DNA from: Theocolax elegans
Lineage: Eukaryota; Arthropoda; Insecta; Hymenoptera; Cerocephalidae
Direction: 5' to 3'
Assembly: GCA_026168455.1 (NCBI GenBank)
Contig: CM047428.1
Span: 40,749,513-40,813,512 of the forward strand
DNA: 64,000 nt
Part shown: positions 11,197 to 22,190 of the stretch, piece by piece
How positions within the stretch are numbered: the stretch's first letter is position 1
Layout: each line of letters opens with the position of its first letter
Notes under the pieces: generated by a model
What the model saw: only the letters and a program-made list of their open reading frames with translations
Told to the model about the DNA's origin: nothing
Database searches by the model: none
Made by a program: the position numbers and the translations under genes

Positions 11197-11437
11197 CTTC
11201 CACTGCGCGCTGAGGTGTTTGTAGATTGAGAGTGAGAGAGAAAACCGTGCTCGCGAGTGAAGTGAGTTTTTCTTCTCGTTACTGAGTGTTTAACGACTTG
11301 GAGGTTCTTTTAAGCTCGACGGAGGAGATTTTCCTGGACAGACCACGAGGGGTTACCCGGATTTTTTTTTCTATAAAGTATTAAGCTGGAAGGAAGGAAG
11401 ATGAAGAAAGCTGGATTCAGCATGCCAAAATCGAGAG

Positions 11438-12072
11438 GTGAGTGATTGATGTTTTTGAAATGTGCGCGATCGCGTGTGATGGGCAAGCTTCCTTCTAAAG
11501 ATAATAAAATTCGTAAGTCCGACGCATAATTATGAAATAATAAATCTTGAGTGAAATTAATCGGGAAACCCGTGTGTCCAATATCGTTTTTTTATTTAAT
11601 CTTTTGAGAGCAAGCTCGAGTAAAAATTCTGTTGGAAGTGAATTCTAAGAAATCTAAGATGGCGGCGCGTAACGGACGGAAAAACGAGGGAAACGAGTTT
11701 TTGGCGCGGACGCGCGCCATTTTTGTTTCTCTCTCTCTCTCGCTCCTGCATGTTGGTAGGTGGAGAATGCAAGTCCGCGCGCATTGTTGCTAAGGAAGAT
11801 TAATTATACTTCCGGCCGCCATTAGCTCGAAGGTAAAATACGTAGATATTGTTACGTTAAATTCAACTAAAATTCAGAATGAAGATCGAATTAAAGTAAA
11901 TTAAATAAATTTGAATAAATTAAAATTAAATAAGATGAAATGAAATTAAATTAAATGAATTCAAATTTATTGGATTAAATACGCTGGAATAAAATTAAAA
12001 TTAAGTGCACTAGAAAATTAGCTTGATGAAAATTCTGAAAACAGTTAACTGTGAAATAAATTAATTTAACAG
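11438..12072 (+). other. Predicted intron 1 of Copia gag
   Basis: 635 bp from GTGAGT to AG. AT-rich with stops in all frames. It includes a GC-richer, CT-repeat stretch near 11655-11790 that I cannot assign. Confidence 0.55.
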
Positions 12073-12219
12073 ATGAGAGGAATCTGAGATTATTCCTGCT
12101 CATGCAAGACAATGAGCTCGGACTGACGGAACGACATCCGGACGAGTCCATATTCGTGGAGATGGACGAGAATGAGACCGTCTACCTAAAATTGTCAGGA
12201 GGCGAAACATGTAGAATTG

Positions 12220-12565
12220 GTAAAGCTCGAGTTCCATTAACTTAGTTGGAGTAATTATTCGATGTCGCCTGACTAAATTAAAATAAAATAAATTAAATTA
12301 AAGCTGAAATTGCATGCAAGCAGATCCAAATTAAAGTGTTGGTCGGCACGCGCAATGTAGTGTATGTGTTCTACCTGCATTGTGTATGCTGTGAAATCAC
12401 AGGAATTATTGAAAATTAAAAATCAGGTGTTTAGCATCGTTCTTTTCATTGTGTTCATAAACTGAGTGATTCCTCGTAAACTAAATAACGCCGCTGTGAT
12501 AAAATATTGTTCTCTTGATTGTGTTCATTAGGAGAATAAATATTTATTTGTGAAATAAATTACAG
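12220..12565 (+). other. Predicted intron 2 of Copia gag
   Basis: 346 bp from GTAAAG to ATTACAG, with stops in all frames. Splicing joins a split Asp codon. Confidence 0.55.
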
Positions 12566-13555
12566 ACAACTCAACTATCGAGGAGAAGACGTTGGCTTCT
12601 GTCAAGAGGGAAGTCATACGTGCAAGGACTGAAGAGGTGGCTTCGGTCGAGGAGTCATCCTCAAACCAACATGGGGAGACTCGGTCCTCACAGCTGGAGT
12701 CTTCTGATAAGCCTGACGACAAAACGGCCGGAAAGCTCGATGATAACGAAAAGGATGATAGCTTGATTAGTCAACTAAGCTCGAAATTACAAGGTAATAA
12801 ATCCACCCCAGTTGTAAAATCAGAACAAAAGGTTAAACTGGATTTGGATCTGTATAAAATTCGTCAGCGATTGAGGACAACAAAGCTTGATTTTGATTCA
12901 AAAGAAGAAAATAATCCTATTGATTCAACATTTGAAAATGTTGAAGTTAAAAATAATTTAAATAATTCAAATGCTGATTTTGATTTTGAATTTTCAGATT
13001 TGATGGAACGAGTTCAAAAGCTGGAGGATGAAAATGAAAATTTTAAAGAAATATCAAGTCAGATTTTGACTCGCTCGTGCAGTCAACCTACAAAGGGCAA
13101 GATGATGTGGCTGGCGAGCTTATAAAGCACAAATATAGCATAGATGAAAGGCTTAGCTGGATGGGGAATAAGGTTCGGAACTGGGTAGATGAGGAAGAAA
13201 GTTATCAGCTGGATGTTAAGAAGTCTGCCCAAGCCACAACATCTGATAAGGTAATGAATTCTGATGCTAATAAGAATCCAACGGATGAAGAGATGTTGGA
13301 TAAAATCAGTTCGACTTATATTTCCCAAGTAGTTCAACAGGAATTAAATAAGAGAAATTTAAATAACAATTCAAGCTTGATTAAAGATAAAATTCAAATA
13401 GAGGTAAATGGTAGGGAAAATATCGTTCGAAGAGAATATAAATTAACAAACAACTTAGATATGGATTCTTTTACGGATTATGTAAACTCGGAACTTACTG
13501 TTTGTGATTTGCTTTATATCATTGATCCTACTATAGATTCAGCTCGAAGATTAAA

Positions 13556-14697
13556 TTATTAAAAGGAATCGATGTCGAGGGTCAGTTTTTTAAATAAATA
13601 AACACTATTTATTTAAATTTAGTTGTACAACGTTTCGTCTGCGTGGTTTGCAGACCTCTTCAGGTACTATAAATTTATTGAGCACAAAATAACAATTTTA
13701 ATAATTACAAATTAACGGACGAAATATTGAATAAATTAACGGAAGAAAATATTGCCATTGATACACTGAAACGTAGATGTAATAAGCCCAGAAAGGCGTC
13801 GTCGAATAACAAGAGTATGCGAAATCGAGCGAATTTATACAAAACAAAACAAGTGACTGCGAGTATATGTGTATGTATGTTTACAAATTAAAAGTCAATT
13901 TCTTAGAAATACTCGGATATAAATAGTCTCTTTAAATCACATCATAATACTTTTATATTGTCGGTTTAAATATTGTACGTCTTCTTTTCTATTGATAGTC
14001 GAATTATAATAATTAATGTGTAACATTTCTGAAATAATTCGTTTTTTGTAGGATGACTCTCTATCTAATATTTTTACATTGTTCCAATCGAACTCATGAT
14101 CCGCATTTTTAAATCCGGAAGCTGTTGTTACTGCACATATTGTTAAAAATGCGGATCATGAGTTCGATTGGAACAATGTAAAAATATTAGATAGAGAGTC
14201 ATCCTACAAAAAACGAATTATTTCAGAAATGTTACACATTAATTATTATAATTCGACTATCAATAGAAAAGAAGACGTACAATATTTAAACCGACAATAT
14301 AAAAGTATTATGATGTGATTTAAAGAGACTATTTATATCCGAGTATTTCTAAGAAATTGACTTTTAATTTGTAAACATACATACACATATACTCGCAGTC
14401 ACTTGTTTTGTTTTGTATAAATTCGCTCGATTTCGCATACTCTTGTTATTCGACGACGCCTTTCTGGGCTTATTACATCTACGTTTCAGTGTATCAATGG
14501 TAATATTTTCTTCCGTTAATTTATTCAATATTTCGTCCGTTAATTTGTAATTATTAAAATTGTTATTTTGTGCTCAATAAATTTATAGTACCTGAAGAGG
14601 TCTGCAAACCACGCAGACGAAACGTTGTACAACTAAATTTAAATAAATAGTGTTTATTTATTTAAAAAACTGACCCTCGACATCGATTCCTTTTAAT
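13556..14697. mobile_element. Penelope-like head-to-head dimer (palindrome) inside Copia gag
   Basis: About 1.14 kb near-perfect inverted repeat with arms of about 550 bp and a centre near 14125-14140. Each arm, read outward, encodes about 60 codons ending MM-stop. They contain HEFDWNNVKILDRES and KRIISEMLHI, typical of the region after the GIY-YIG domain of Penelope elements. A short untranslated end follows, with CCTGAAGAGG, a six-base stem and GAAACGTTGTAC. So the insertion is two 3' ends of a Penelope element joined in inverted orientation. Confidence 0.8.
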
Positions 14698-14712
14698 AAT
14701 TAACAATGGAGG

Positions 14713-15894
14713 GTGAAATCAACAAGTCGAAGTTTAAATGTTGAAAGGGTTAAAAAGGATACCGTAAGAGTTCGAGATATTCTTATAAATCGTATAGATA
14801 ATTCTTATCATTCAAAAATAATTCATATTAAAGAAAATGAGACGACCTTGACGATGACAAGCTTGAGAAAAAGGCTGCACAGCCTTAGATATAATCCAAA
14901 TCAGGAAAAGGCGTCTGTATTTTGGGATAGATTCGATGATGTAGTTCGAAAATACAATAAACTACCTGATACTCCTGAACTCTCTGAAATTGAAGTAAGA
15001 GATGCATTTTTCGAAGCAATCGTAACTAATCTCCCTCGAATGAGGGAAACTGAATTTATAAATAAAAATGCGACCGGAAAATTATTAACGATTGATCAAT
15101 TAAAAGATTATATTGTTCAGCAGGAAGCAGCTCGAAGTGATAAACCGGTCGGGCAGAAGGACAGTACAGCTGGAGTAAAGGCTTACGTGGTGTCAAAACC
15201 CAGCATGACATGCTACAACTGCGGGAATAAGGGTCACCACAGCAGTGAGTGCACGAGAAGCGGAAAAATGTGCTTCCGCTGCAAGAGGTACGCAGGTCAT
15301 GTGAGGGCCGATTGTCCTTACACGGAGAAACAGCTGGAAGAAATACTCCTTGAAAATGAGCGTCAGAGAAGGTATGAATTTCCAAATTCAACTCCTTTTA
15401 ATAAAAGGGGTAGTTTTAAGCTCGGAGTAAAACGCCGAAACAGTGACGGTCCTGTAGGCGGTACAAAAGTGAAATACTTTAAGGCTGACAGAGGCCGAGG
15501 TCGAGACCGCGGTCGAGGCAGATGGCATAATCGAGGTAGGGGAAAAGCCTCAACTGCGGAAAATAAAGTTAAAACCGGTGAGTCTGTGAGTTTATTCACA
15601 AACACTCAGCTCGACGATATAAATAATTCTGAAAATAGTCGGCTTATTAGATTTCTGGCAGACTCTGGTGCTACTGAGCACATGGCAAATTCGAAATTGA
15701 TCTTTAAGACTCTTGATAGTAATATTCGACCTGATATCAAATGCGCGAATAGTGATGAATCCGCGACTATAAAATCCGAAGGGATAGGTGATATAGTTGG
15801 ATGTACTAATAATAAATTTGTAAGCTTGAATAATGTGTTTCCGGTATTTACAAACAACCGCATTGGACAATTGAATTGGAGTCTAATAACTTGA
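14713..15894 (+). pseudogene. gag-pr: Copia gag C-terminal part and protease
   Basis: The frame is open from about 14713, just after the Penelope insertion, so its start is not a true start. It contains the UBN2-like Gag region (SLRKRLHSLRYNP, VFWDRFDDVVRKYN, TNLPRMRE), then two zinc knuckles: a canonical CX2CX4HX4C (CYNCGNKGHHSSEC) and a variant CX2CX5HX4C (CFRCKRYAGHVRADC). An RGRGRDRGRGR basic stretch follows, then the retropepsin motif FLADSGATEHM. The frame is lost near 15870-15894, after which it resumes at 15876 in another frame and stops at 16061. Confidence 0.88.
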
Positions 15895-18770
15895 TTGATA
15901 AAAGGAATAAATATTCTAAATTTAACAAAGTAATTGCTTATGTCACCACAAAAAGGCGAGTGTATGAAGATACACAAACAAATAAAGAAACTAAGCTTGA
16001 AGATCAAAACCTAAACGAAATTGTATCAGTAGAACATGAACAAAACATACTTGAAGTATAATGGAAACGGATGTTAATAAATTTAATGAAGTTGAAAGTT
16101 TCCAGAGGTTAAAGGTTAAAAAAAAATGTTAAGTTCGATGATTCTTTATTAACTTGCGAAATTTGTATGATGTCTAAACTTAATAAATTACCTTTTAATT
16201 CCATGAGACAAAGGATGACTCAACCACTTAGAATTGTTCATGCTGATACGATGGGTCCAATCAGCCCGACTTCTCATCCAAAAGGATATAGGTTCATATC
16301 CGTATTTATCGATGACTTTTCACGACTTGCTATGGCTTATCCCATGAAAAGTGAGAGTGAAACTGGATATTGCTTGGAATCGTTTATTAAAAGCTCGAGG
16401 AACATGCTTGGCTATGATGCCAAATTCTGTTATCTGCGATGTGATCAAGGTACAGAATTTACAGGAGGTTATACATTGGAAGTATTGGATAAGTACGGAG
16501 CTGAATTGGATCCAGCCACCCCTGACACCCCACGGCATAATGGCGTAGCTGAACGTTTTAATCAAACGATTCAAAAGAAAGTTCGAGCTTTGATTTTTGA
16601 CGCACGTCTGCATGAGAACATGTGGGACTTAGCCTTGAATACAGCTACTTATGTTTATAATAGAACTCCTCACAGCTCGAATGAAATGATCTCCCCTTTG
16701 CAAAAATTCAATCCGAATTTAAAAGTAAATGTAGAACTGTTGAAACGATTTGCTAGTATAGCTTACATCAAGTTTCAGAGAAAGGTTGGTCCTAAATTTA
16801 ATCCGCTTGGAAAGCGAGTAGTTTTTATTGGATATAGACCAACTGGCTATTTATTTTTAAAACCCGAAGACGGGAAATACTACGAAAGCAGAGATGTTCG
16901 ATTCAACGAGAAAATCGTCTTTGGAGATAAATACAGTAAGAAAAGCATTAAAAATTCGGCAAATCCGCTGGAAGAAATAAACCAAGATAACTGGTTTACT
17001 AAGTTTGATGAAGAAAAGACTACTCCGATATCAGAAACGGAGGGAGTAAAACAGAAAAGAGGTCGTCCAAGAAAGGAAAAAGAAATTGAGCAGCAAACTG
17101 AGTCTCAACAGCTGGAATCTGATTTAAATCTGTTGGAAGACAATGAACTGCGTGCATTAAATGCAAGTATACGAGGAGATCCAAACTCTTATAAAGAGGC
17201 TATGTCATCTCAAGATAAGCTCAAATGGAAAAAGGCAGTTAAAGAAGAACTTGACTCAATGGAAAAGAATAAAGTTTGGACATTAGTAGATAAACCTCAA
17301 AATGTAGCTGGAAAAAGACCAAACATCATAGACTCGAGATGGGTGTTAAAGACTAAAGCTGGAATTGAAGATAAAATTAAATATAAAGCTCGACTTGTTA
17401 TACGTGGATTTAAGGATAAAAACATGTATGAATTGAACGAAACTTATGCTCCTGTCTCTCGTTTGCCATTGATTAGATCAGTATTGGCGATTGCAAATAA
17501 ATTTGATTTTGAGATAAAACAGCTTGATGTGAAAACAGCTTTTCTTAATGGGACCATAGATAGTGAAATCTACATGGAAATACCTGAAGGAATTGACTGT
17601 TCAGAAGAAGTTCGACGAAGCAAAGTTTGTAAAATTCAGAGAGCATTGTATGGCCTAAAAATAAGTCCTAAACGATGGCATGAGAAATTTTCCGAAGTAG
17701 CAGTCAATCTTGGACTGCAATCCCATGCTTCAGAACCTTGTATGTTTAGCTGGAGAGAAAAGGATAAACTTTTAATCCTATTATTGTACGTAGATGATAT
17801 TCTTTTGACAAGTAATTGTAAATCTAAGTTGGATGAAATTGCTTTGAAACTTAAGTTGGAATTCGAAATGTCTGATCTTGGAGAACCTAAAGTGTTTTTA
17901 GGTATATAGCTAAACAGAGACAGACATAACAAAACGATAGAGATTACGTTGAAAGAGCATATAGATAAAATGTTAAAACTTTTTGGATACAGCGAAATGC
18001 ATCCTCAAAGAACGCCGATGGTGAGTAAGCAAGTGATGAATCGTGAGAGACGTGATAGAGAAGAAGATCAGCTGGACGATGCGAATACAAAGACAAATGG
18101 ACCATACAGAGAAATAGTTGGATCTCTTCTGTATTTGGCAAATACAGTACGGCCAGACGTTGCTTATGCCGTAAATGTCTTGAGTAAACATCAAAACAAC
18201 CCAACGGAAGAGGAATGGAAAATGGTAAAACGAGTATGTCGTTATTTAAAATATACTAGAAAATTAGGTATTAAGCTTGAAGGAAAATCAGATAATTTAG
18301 AAGGATATGCTGACGCTAGTTTTGCAGATTGCAAAGGCTCATTAACAACTAGTGGGTTCGTAATTAAGTTATTTGGTGATACAGTTGCTTGGAAGACTCA
18401 TAAGCAATCTTATGTAGCTTTATCTACTTGCGAGGCAGAGTACGTTGCAATGAGCGAAGCTTGCCAAGGGTTGATGGCATTATATAATTCTTTAAGCTTG
18501 ATTTTGATTGAAAATTCGTTTTTGCCGATAACACTCTGGTGTGATAACCAATCAGCTGGAGCTAGTGCACAAGTCAGTTGTACAAATAAGTTAAGACATA
18601 TGACCGAAGTTAAAAGAGATTATGTAAGAGAGTGTGTTGCCAGAAATCTAGTAAAAATAAGCTGGATTTCGACTAAGAAACAAATTGCTGATATATTCAC
18701 GAAAGCGTTGCCTTTTGAGTCACATGCACGCTTGACTGAATTGCTCCTGAATATTAATTTCGTAAAATAA
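15876..18770 (+). pseudogene. pol: Copia integrase, reverse transcriptase and RNase H
   Basis: One frame from 16167 to 18770 broken only by a TAG at 17907-17909; 15876-16061 is the same frame upstream, separated by stops. The integrase N-terminus keeps CEIC, and the catalytic triad is visible as [15 protein letters not shown] and [10 protein letters not shown] follows with [31 protein letters not shown] and the catalytic LYVDDILL. RNase H follows with GYADASFADC, STCEAEYVAMSEA, WCDNQSA and DIFTKAL. Domain order (IN before RT) is diagnostic of Copia. The stop lies in the RT thumb, so RNase H would need readthrough. Confidence 0.93.
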
Positions 18771-18850
18771 CCCTTTGTTTGTTTTCAGATACTTCAGAGA
18801 AAACTAAGAACTGATGAAATTGATGGCTACCAGCCGGACTGAATCTGCTC

Positions 18851-18859
18851 GGGAGGGAG
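18851..18859 (+). promoter_or_regulatory. Copia polypurine tract
   Basis: GGGAGGGAG directly before the 3' LTR. This is the plus-strand primer site. Confidence 0.8.
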
Positions 18860-19207
18860 TATTGGATGTTAAGGAGCGAGCACAATCAGTGTAGGTACTC
18901 GTAGCGAGGCTCCCCTCCCCGACCGCGGAGCTCTCGAGCTCTCGGCTTCTCGGGCCTGCGAAGCGAGCGTGCGCGGCGCTGTTGCGCGGGAGCAGCTCTC
19001 TCGCTTCGCCTCACTCGTTCTTGAACGATCGCGGACGCCGGACGTGCTTTTAGTATTTTGCTCGACTATAAGTTTTTGTACAGCTCGAGTTTTTGTATAT
19101 TTAGTTTAAGTGTAATTTGAATAAATCTAAGTATAAAAGAAGGTAGTGTTTTTATTATTAATATTCCCTCTCTCCTCTCTCCTACAGATTAATTTAAAAC
19201 CTCAACA
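18860..19207 (+). repeat. Copia 3' LTR
   Basis: 348 bp, about 97 percent identical by eye to 10831-11178. It starts TATTGG (second base G to A) and ends CTCAACA, followed by the TAAAC target duplication. Confidence 0.95.
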
Positions 19208-19428
19208 TAAACAAATCCCGCCTCGAGGGGGAACGAAAGAGTACCAAAATATACTTCACAATTTCGAAACGCGACTGCTGACCTCGTTATTGTTCGCGAG
19301 TTATCCAATTGTTAATTAACAATATTATCAACAATTGAACAACTATATCGTGCTTGTTGATTTTTCCGATGTCCTGTATCCAAAATCCACACGTATTGGG
19401 CGCCAGTTGTAACTCGCTTACCGTTATA
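19208..19428 (-). mobile_element. Gypsy-1 5' end: leader, PBS and collapsed 5' LTR
   Basis: Continuation of Gypsy-1 beyond the Copia insertion. On the minus strand only 21 bp of LTR remain (19408-19428, TATAACGG...GTTACA). They join the LTR start directly to the LTR end, followed by AC and a PBS. The flank is a TA microsatellite, as at the 3' end. Confidence 0.75.
19388..19405 (-). promoter_or_regulatory. Gypsy-1 primer-binding site
   Basis: TGGCGCCCAATACGTGTG two bases after the LTR remnant. TGGCGCCCAA matches the tRNA-Lys-type site used by Gypsy-3 (TGGCGCCCAACGTGGGGC); the rest has diverged. Confidence 0.65.
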
Positions 19429-19439
19429 ATATATATATA

Positions 19440-20267
19440 TATAAGGGGTATTCCACGTGAAGTGGTCCGATCAAAATTTTAAAATGAATAAAATTTTGGG
19501 TACACATTCCAAATGTTTTTCAGAATAAAGAAAAAAATTTTTAGGTACTGGAATCTATTTGTTCAAAAGTTATTCTAACCTCAAAAAGTGGATTTTTCCA
19601 AGTTTTGTTCAATACCAGCTGGGTTTACCACTATTTAACTCAAAATCTATCAATTTTTACTATAGAACATTATATGTAACATTCGTTACTAATTGTGTCT
19701 GGAATTTATTCTTCTGGGTTAGAATTTATAATTTCAAAGTGAATGTTATATAAACTACATGTCAATATTCAACTTAAAAAAAGTGCAAGGCCGCCACAAT
19801 TGATTTTTTATACAAAAGTCTAAAAGAAAGCTTGGAGCAATACCTTTCAAATAGTCTGTAGCATTTTTCTGGCCTTCAGTTCTGCAAAAAGTTATGATAA
19901 TTTAAAAAACACGAAATTTTTTTAAAAATGTAAATGGGAATTACCATGTCAATTTTTGTGAATTTTTTCTCTTTCTTTAAATTATCATAACTTTTTGCAG
20001 AACTGAAGGCCATAAAAATGCTACAGACTATTTGAAAGGTTATGCTCCAAGCTTTCTTTCAAACTTTTGGATAAAAAATCAATTGTAGCGCACTTACACT
20101 TTTTTCAAGTTGAATATTGACATGTATTTTATATAACATTTACATTGAAATTAGAAATTCTAACCCAGAAGAATAAATTCCAGACACAATTAGCAACGAA
20201 TGTTACATATAATGTTCTATAGTAAAAGTCGATAGATTTTTAAGATAATTATATATTTAAGATAAAG

Positions 20268-20270
<3 letters not shown>
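19440..20270. repeat. Palindromic non-autonomous element
   Basis: 19641-19925 and 19946-20244 form a long imperfect inverted repeat with a short centre near 19935. The left side extends to GGGGTATTCCACGTGAAGTG at 19445. That end is similar, in reverse, to the end near 50120-50150 (CACTTCACATGGAATCTCCC), so both belong to one repeat family. No transposase. Open frames within it mirror each other and are not genes. Confidence 0.65.
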
Positions 20271-20312
<42 letters not shown>

Positions 20313-20378
20313 GGTGTGTGTGTTGAGTGTGTGTGTGTGTGTGGGTGTGTGTGTTGAGTGTGTGTGTGTGCGCGCGGC
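20271..20378. repeat. (TA)n and (GT)n compound microsatellite
   Basis: TA repeat then GT repeat with TTGAGTGTG interruptions duplicated twice. Confidence 0.9.
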
Positions 20379-20399
20379 GGATTATTTATGTAATATTTA

Positions 20400-20710
20400 T
20401 ATTTTTAAATTGTTTTCTTCATAACTTTGCTTCAAATTAAGCAATTTGAGCTTCTTTTTCTTCAAACCATGACTACTTGAACTCAACTTTCTTCTGGTTT
20501 TTGGCTCGATTGTTTATCTTTATTTGTTTTTAAGTTATAAGTGACCGAATTGGAAGTAATTTTTACTGCTATTATTATTGGATGTCGAATAACTTCCGTA
20601 AAAGTGGCCATTGGCAAGAGATAACTTGGCTTTCTTCATATTTTTATATTATAAAAGACATACCAATGTTAGGATGAGATCCGTTTCCCGGAGGTCATGT
20701 ACTTTCCTTG
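20400..20710. repeat. Half copy of the 677-bp palindromic element
   Basis: Matches the right arm of 53902-54578 closely, including GATCCGTTTCCCGGAGGTC near the end. The left arm is missing, replaced by the microsatellite. Confidence 0.8.
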
Positions 20711-21464
20711 TAAGTATATGTACGTTACTATTTTTGGTAAGTTAATTTTTCATTAACATTTATAATTATTAAAATAAAAATTTAAGCTTTATAGGAATTC
20801 ATATAGTTTAAAATTTACAGTTAACATTTAATATGTCTCTATTTATTATTCTTGATTTTGTGCCCTCTTTTTTCCTGGCACTTCCTACCGTTTATCCCCT
20901 GGGGGACTTTAACGGTGTCTACCTACCACCTATGTGTGGGTGCTTTATCCCTCCCTTAAAAACCCCACCATCTCGCATTCGCCCGGGGTTATGCCCGTGG
21001 ATGAGGGAAACTTGTGAAGCAGGGAAAACCTCACCCGAGATGGCCGGTGTATTCGAAACATTCTTTTTGGGTGTCAAAGTCACATTGCGTAGGCCTTGAC
21101 ACCGAAACCGAATGTTTCACACCTCCCGCTCACGTTGTGAAGTGTGAAAAAACACCTAACCCGCCACGAAAGCCAAGCGACCGAGAACGTCACCCATCCA
21201 CTTGGATACCGCGCTCAATACTGCTTAACTTCCGTGACCGGCCGAGGTGCGTCTCCGCCACTCCGCCACCGCGTCGGTAATAATATGTCTCTATTTCTTT
21301 TTATTATTTTTATTCTGATTTCATTATACTAAATTTTGGTAAAAACTTTTATTTATAAATTATAATCGTATTTAAAAAAAAATTAAATTTTTGGTATAAA
21401 ATCCAATGCATTATAACAGTACTTTCAAGGTGTTGTGTGAATCGGTTTAATTTCTAAGGTGTCC
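20711..21464. repeat. Dispersed AT-rich repeat, copy interrupted by a SINE
   Basis: 20711-20844 and 21281-21464 match 2682-2978. The interruption is the SINE at 20845-21280. Confidence 0.75.
20845..21280 (-). mobile_element. SINE with 5S rRNA-derived head, 16-bp target duplication
   Basis: On the minus strand the first about 90 bases resemble 5S rRNA: GGTCACGGAAGTTAAGCAG and, after a short gap, CCAAGTGGATGGGTGAC (compare the 5S internal control region). The body of about 330 bp is unrelated to 5S and GC-rich. TAATATGTCTCTATTT is repeated at 20829-20844 and 21281-21296. The empty site at 2682-2978 has it once. No protein is encoded. A 5S-headed SINE (SINE3-type) is the best reading; an isolated 5S pseudogene does not explain the body and the duplication. 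Confidence 0.7.
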
Positions 21465-22190
21465 ATGGTAGCGAAAAAATAATAAAATTTAAAAAATTAT
21501 TTTAAATAAATTTATTACGAAAAACCTTTTTCGAAATTAAAAATAGGGGGTTGGCGCGCGAAGCGCGCAGGGGGGCGAAGCCCCCCTAGTATATATATAA
21601 ATGTATACTTGATCCTGGGTCCAAACGAAATCCTCAAAAAATTTTTCAAAATTTTTTTTGGTATTTTTAAAAAAGTGGATTTTTTAAAATTTTTGAAAAT
21701 CAAAAAATGTCTCGAAAAAAATTGATAGTGTTCTTTGATTAATTTTAAGACATTTTTGTTCTTAGAATTGTTTTCCTAAAGTTTGTAGTTTTTAAGAAAA
21801 CGACATATTAAGATTTCCATAAAATCTTTTCATTTTTGCCGCCATTTTGAAAAAACGCGTCGATGAATTTTTCTGAAAAAAATTCCACTTAATGCTTACG
21901 TGCCATAATCACCTCTAATCATAGTATAAAGTTGATACTTTTGCGGTATCATTGTGAAAAAAAATGCAAAAAAAATTTTTTTTACAAAATTTTCACGTTT
22001 TTTACGTTTAAATCGGCCATATTTTTTTTCTCGGTATTTGATCGAAATTTTGAGTGTAGATTCTGAAAGAGCAGTAAATTTTACGTAGGAAAAGTGATAT
22101 TGCAATTTTTTTTGGTCCGGTAGCATAATAAATAAACATGTTGAAAAGATAGTAAAAATTCTAATCACCTCGGCGTTAATGGGTTAAACA
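21465..22190. other. AT-rich sequence with twin hairpins and a possible TTAA-flanked MITE
   Basis: 21554-21586 holds two adjacent perfect hairpins. 21889-22188 may be a MITE: the right end GGCGTTAATGGG is followed by TTAA, while the left end after TTAA is only weakly matching. No gene found. Confidence 0.4.

Larger units (their letters stand above)
11401..13562 (+). pseudogene. gag: Copia gag N-terminal part with two apparent introns and a frameshift
   Basis: Exon 1 is 11401-11437 (ATG, 12 codons plus one base), exon 2 is 12073-12219 and exon 3 starts at 12566. Donors are GAG|GTGAGT and TTG|GTAAAG; acceptors are TTTAACAG and ATTACAG. The frame is kept across both junctions (a split Asp codon at each), giving roughly 60 codons upstream of exon 3. 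Exon 3 alone has no ATG for over 130 codons, which supports splicing. The product is acidic and Ser/Asp/Glu-rich with a predicted coiled coil. Near 13075 a one-base shift moves the frame to the segment ending at 13562, where the Penelope palindrome interrupts gag. No canonical capsid motif was recognised here. The gene continues at 14713. Confidence 0.65.
10831..19207 (+). mobile_element. Complete Ty1/Copia LTR retrotransposon nested in the Gypsy-1 leader
   Basis: Flanked by TAAAC on both sides (10826-10830 and 19208-19212), a perfect 5-bp target duplication. It has two 348-bp LTRs, a tRNA-iMet-type PBS, gag, protease, integrase, RT, RNase H (Copia domain order) and a purine tract. By eye the LTRs differ at about 11 of 348 positions, so the insertion is moderately old. 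Coding damage: a frameshift near 13075, a Penelope dimer at 13556-14697, frameshifts and stops around 15870-16160, and one in-frame TAG at 17907. Confidence 0.95.

Noticed and set aside
21190..21280. Functional 5S rRNA gene
   Set aside because: Only part of 5S is similar, the body is unrelated, and target duplications frame the whole 436 bp.
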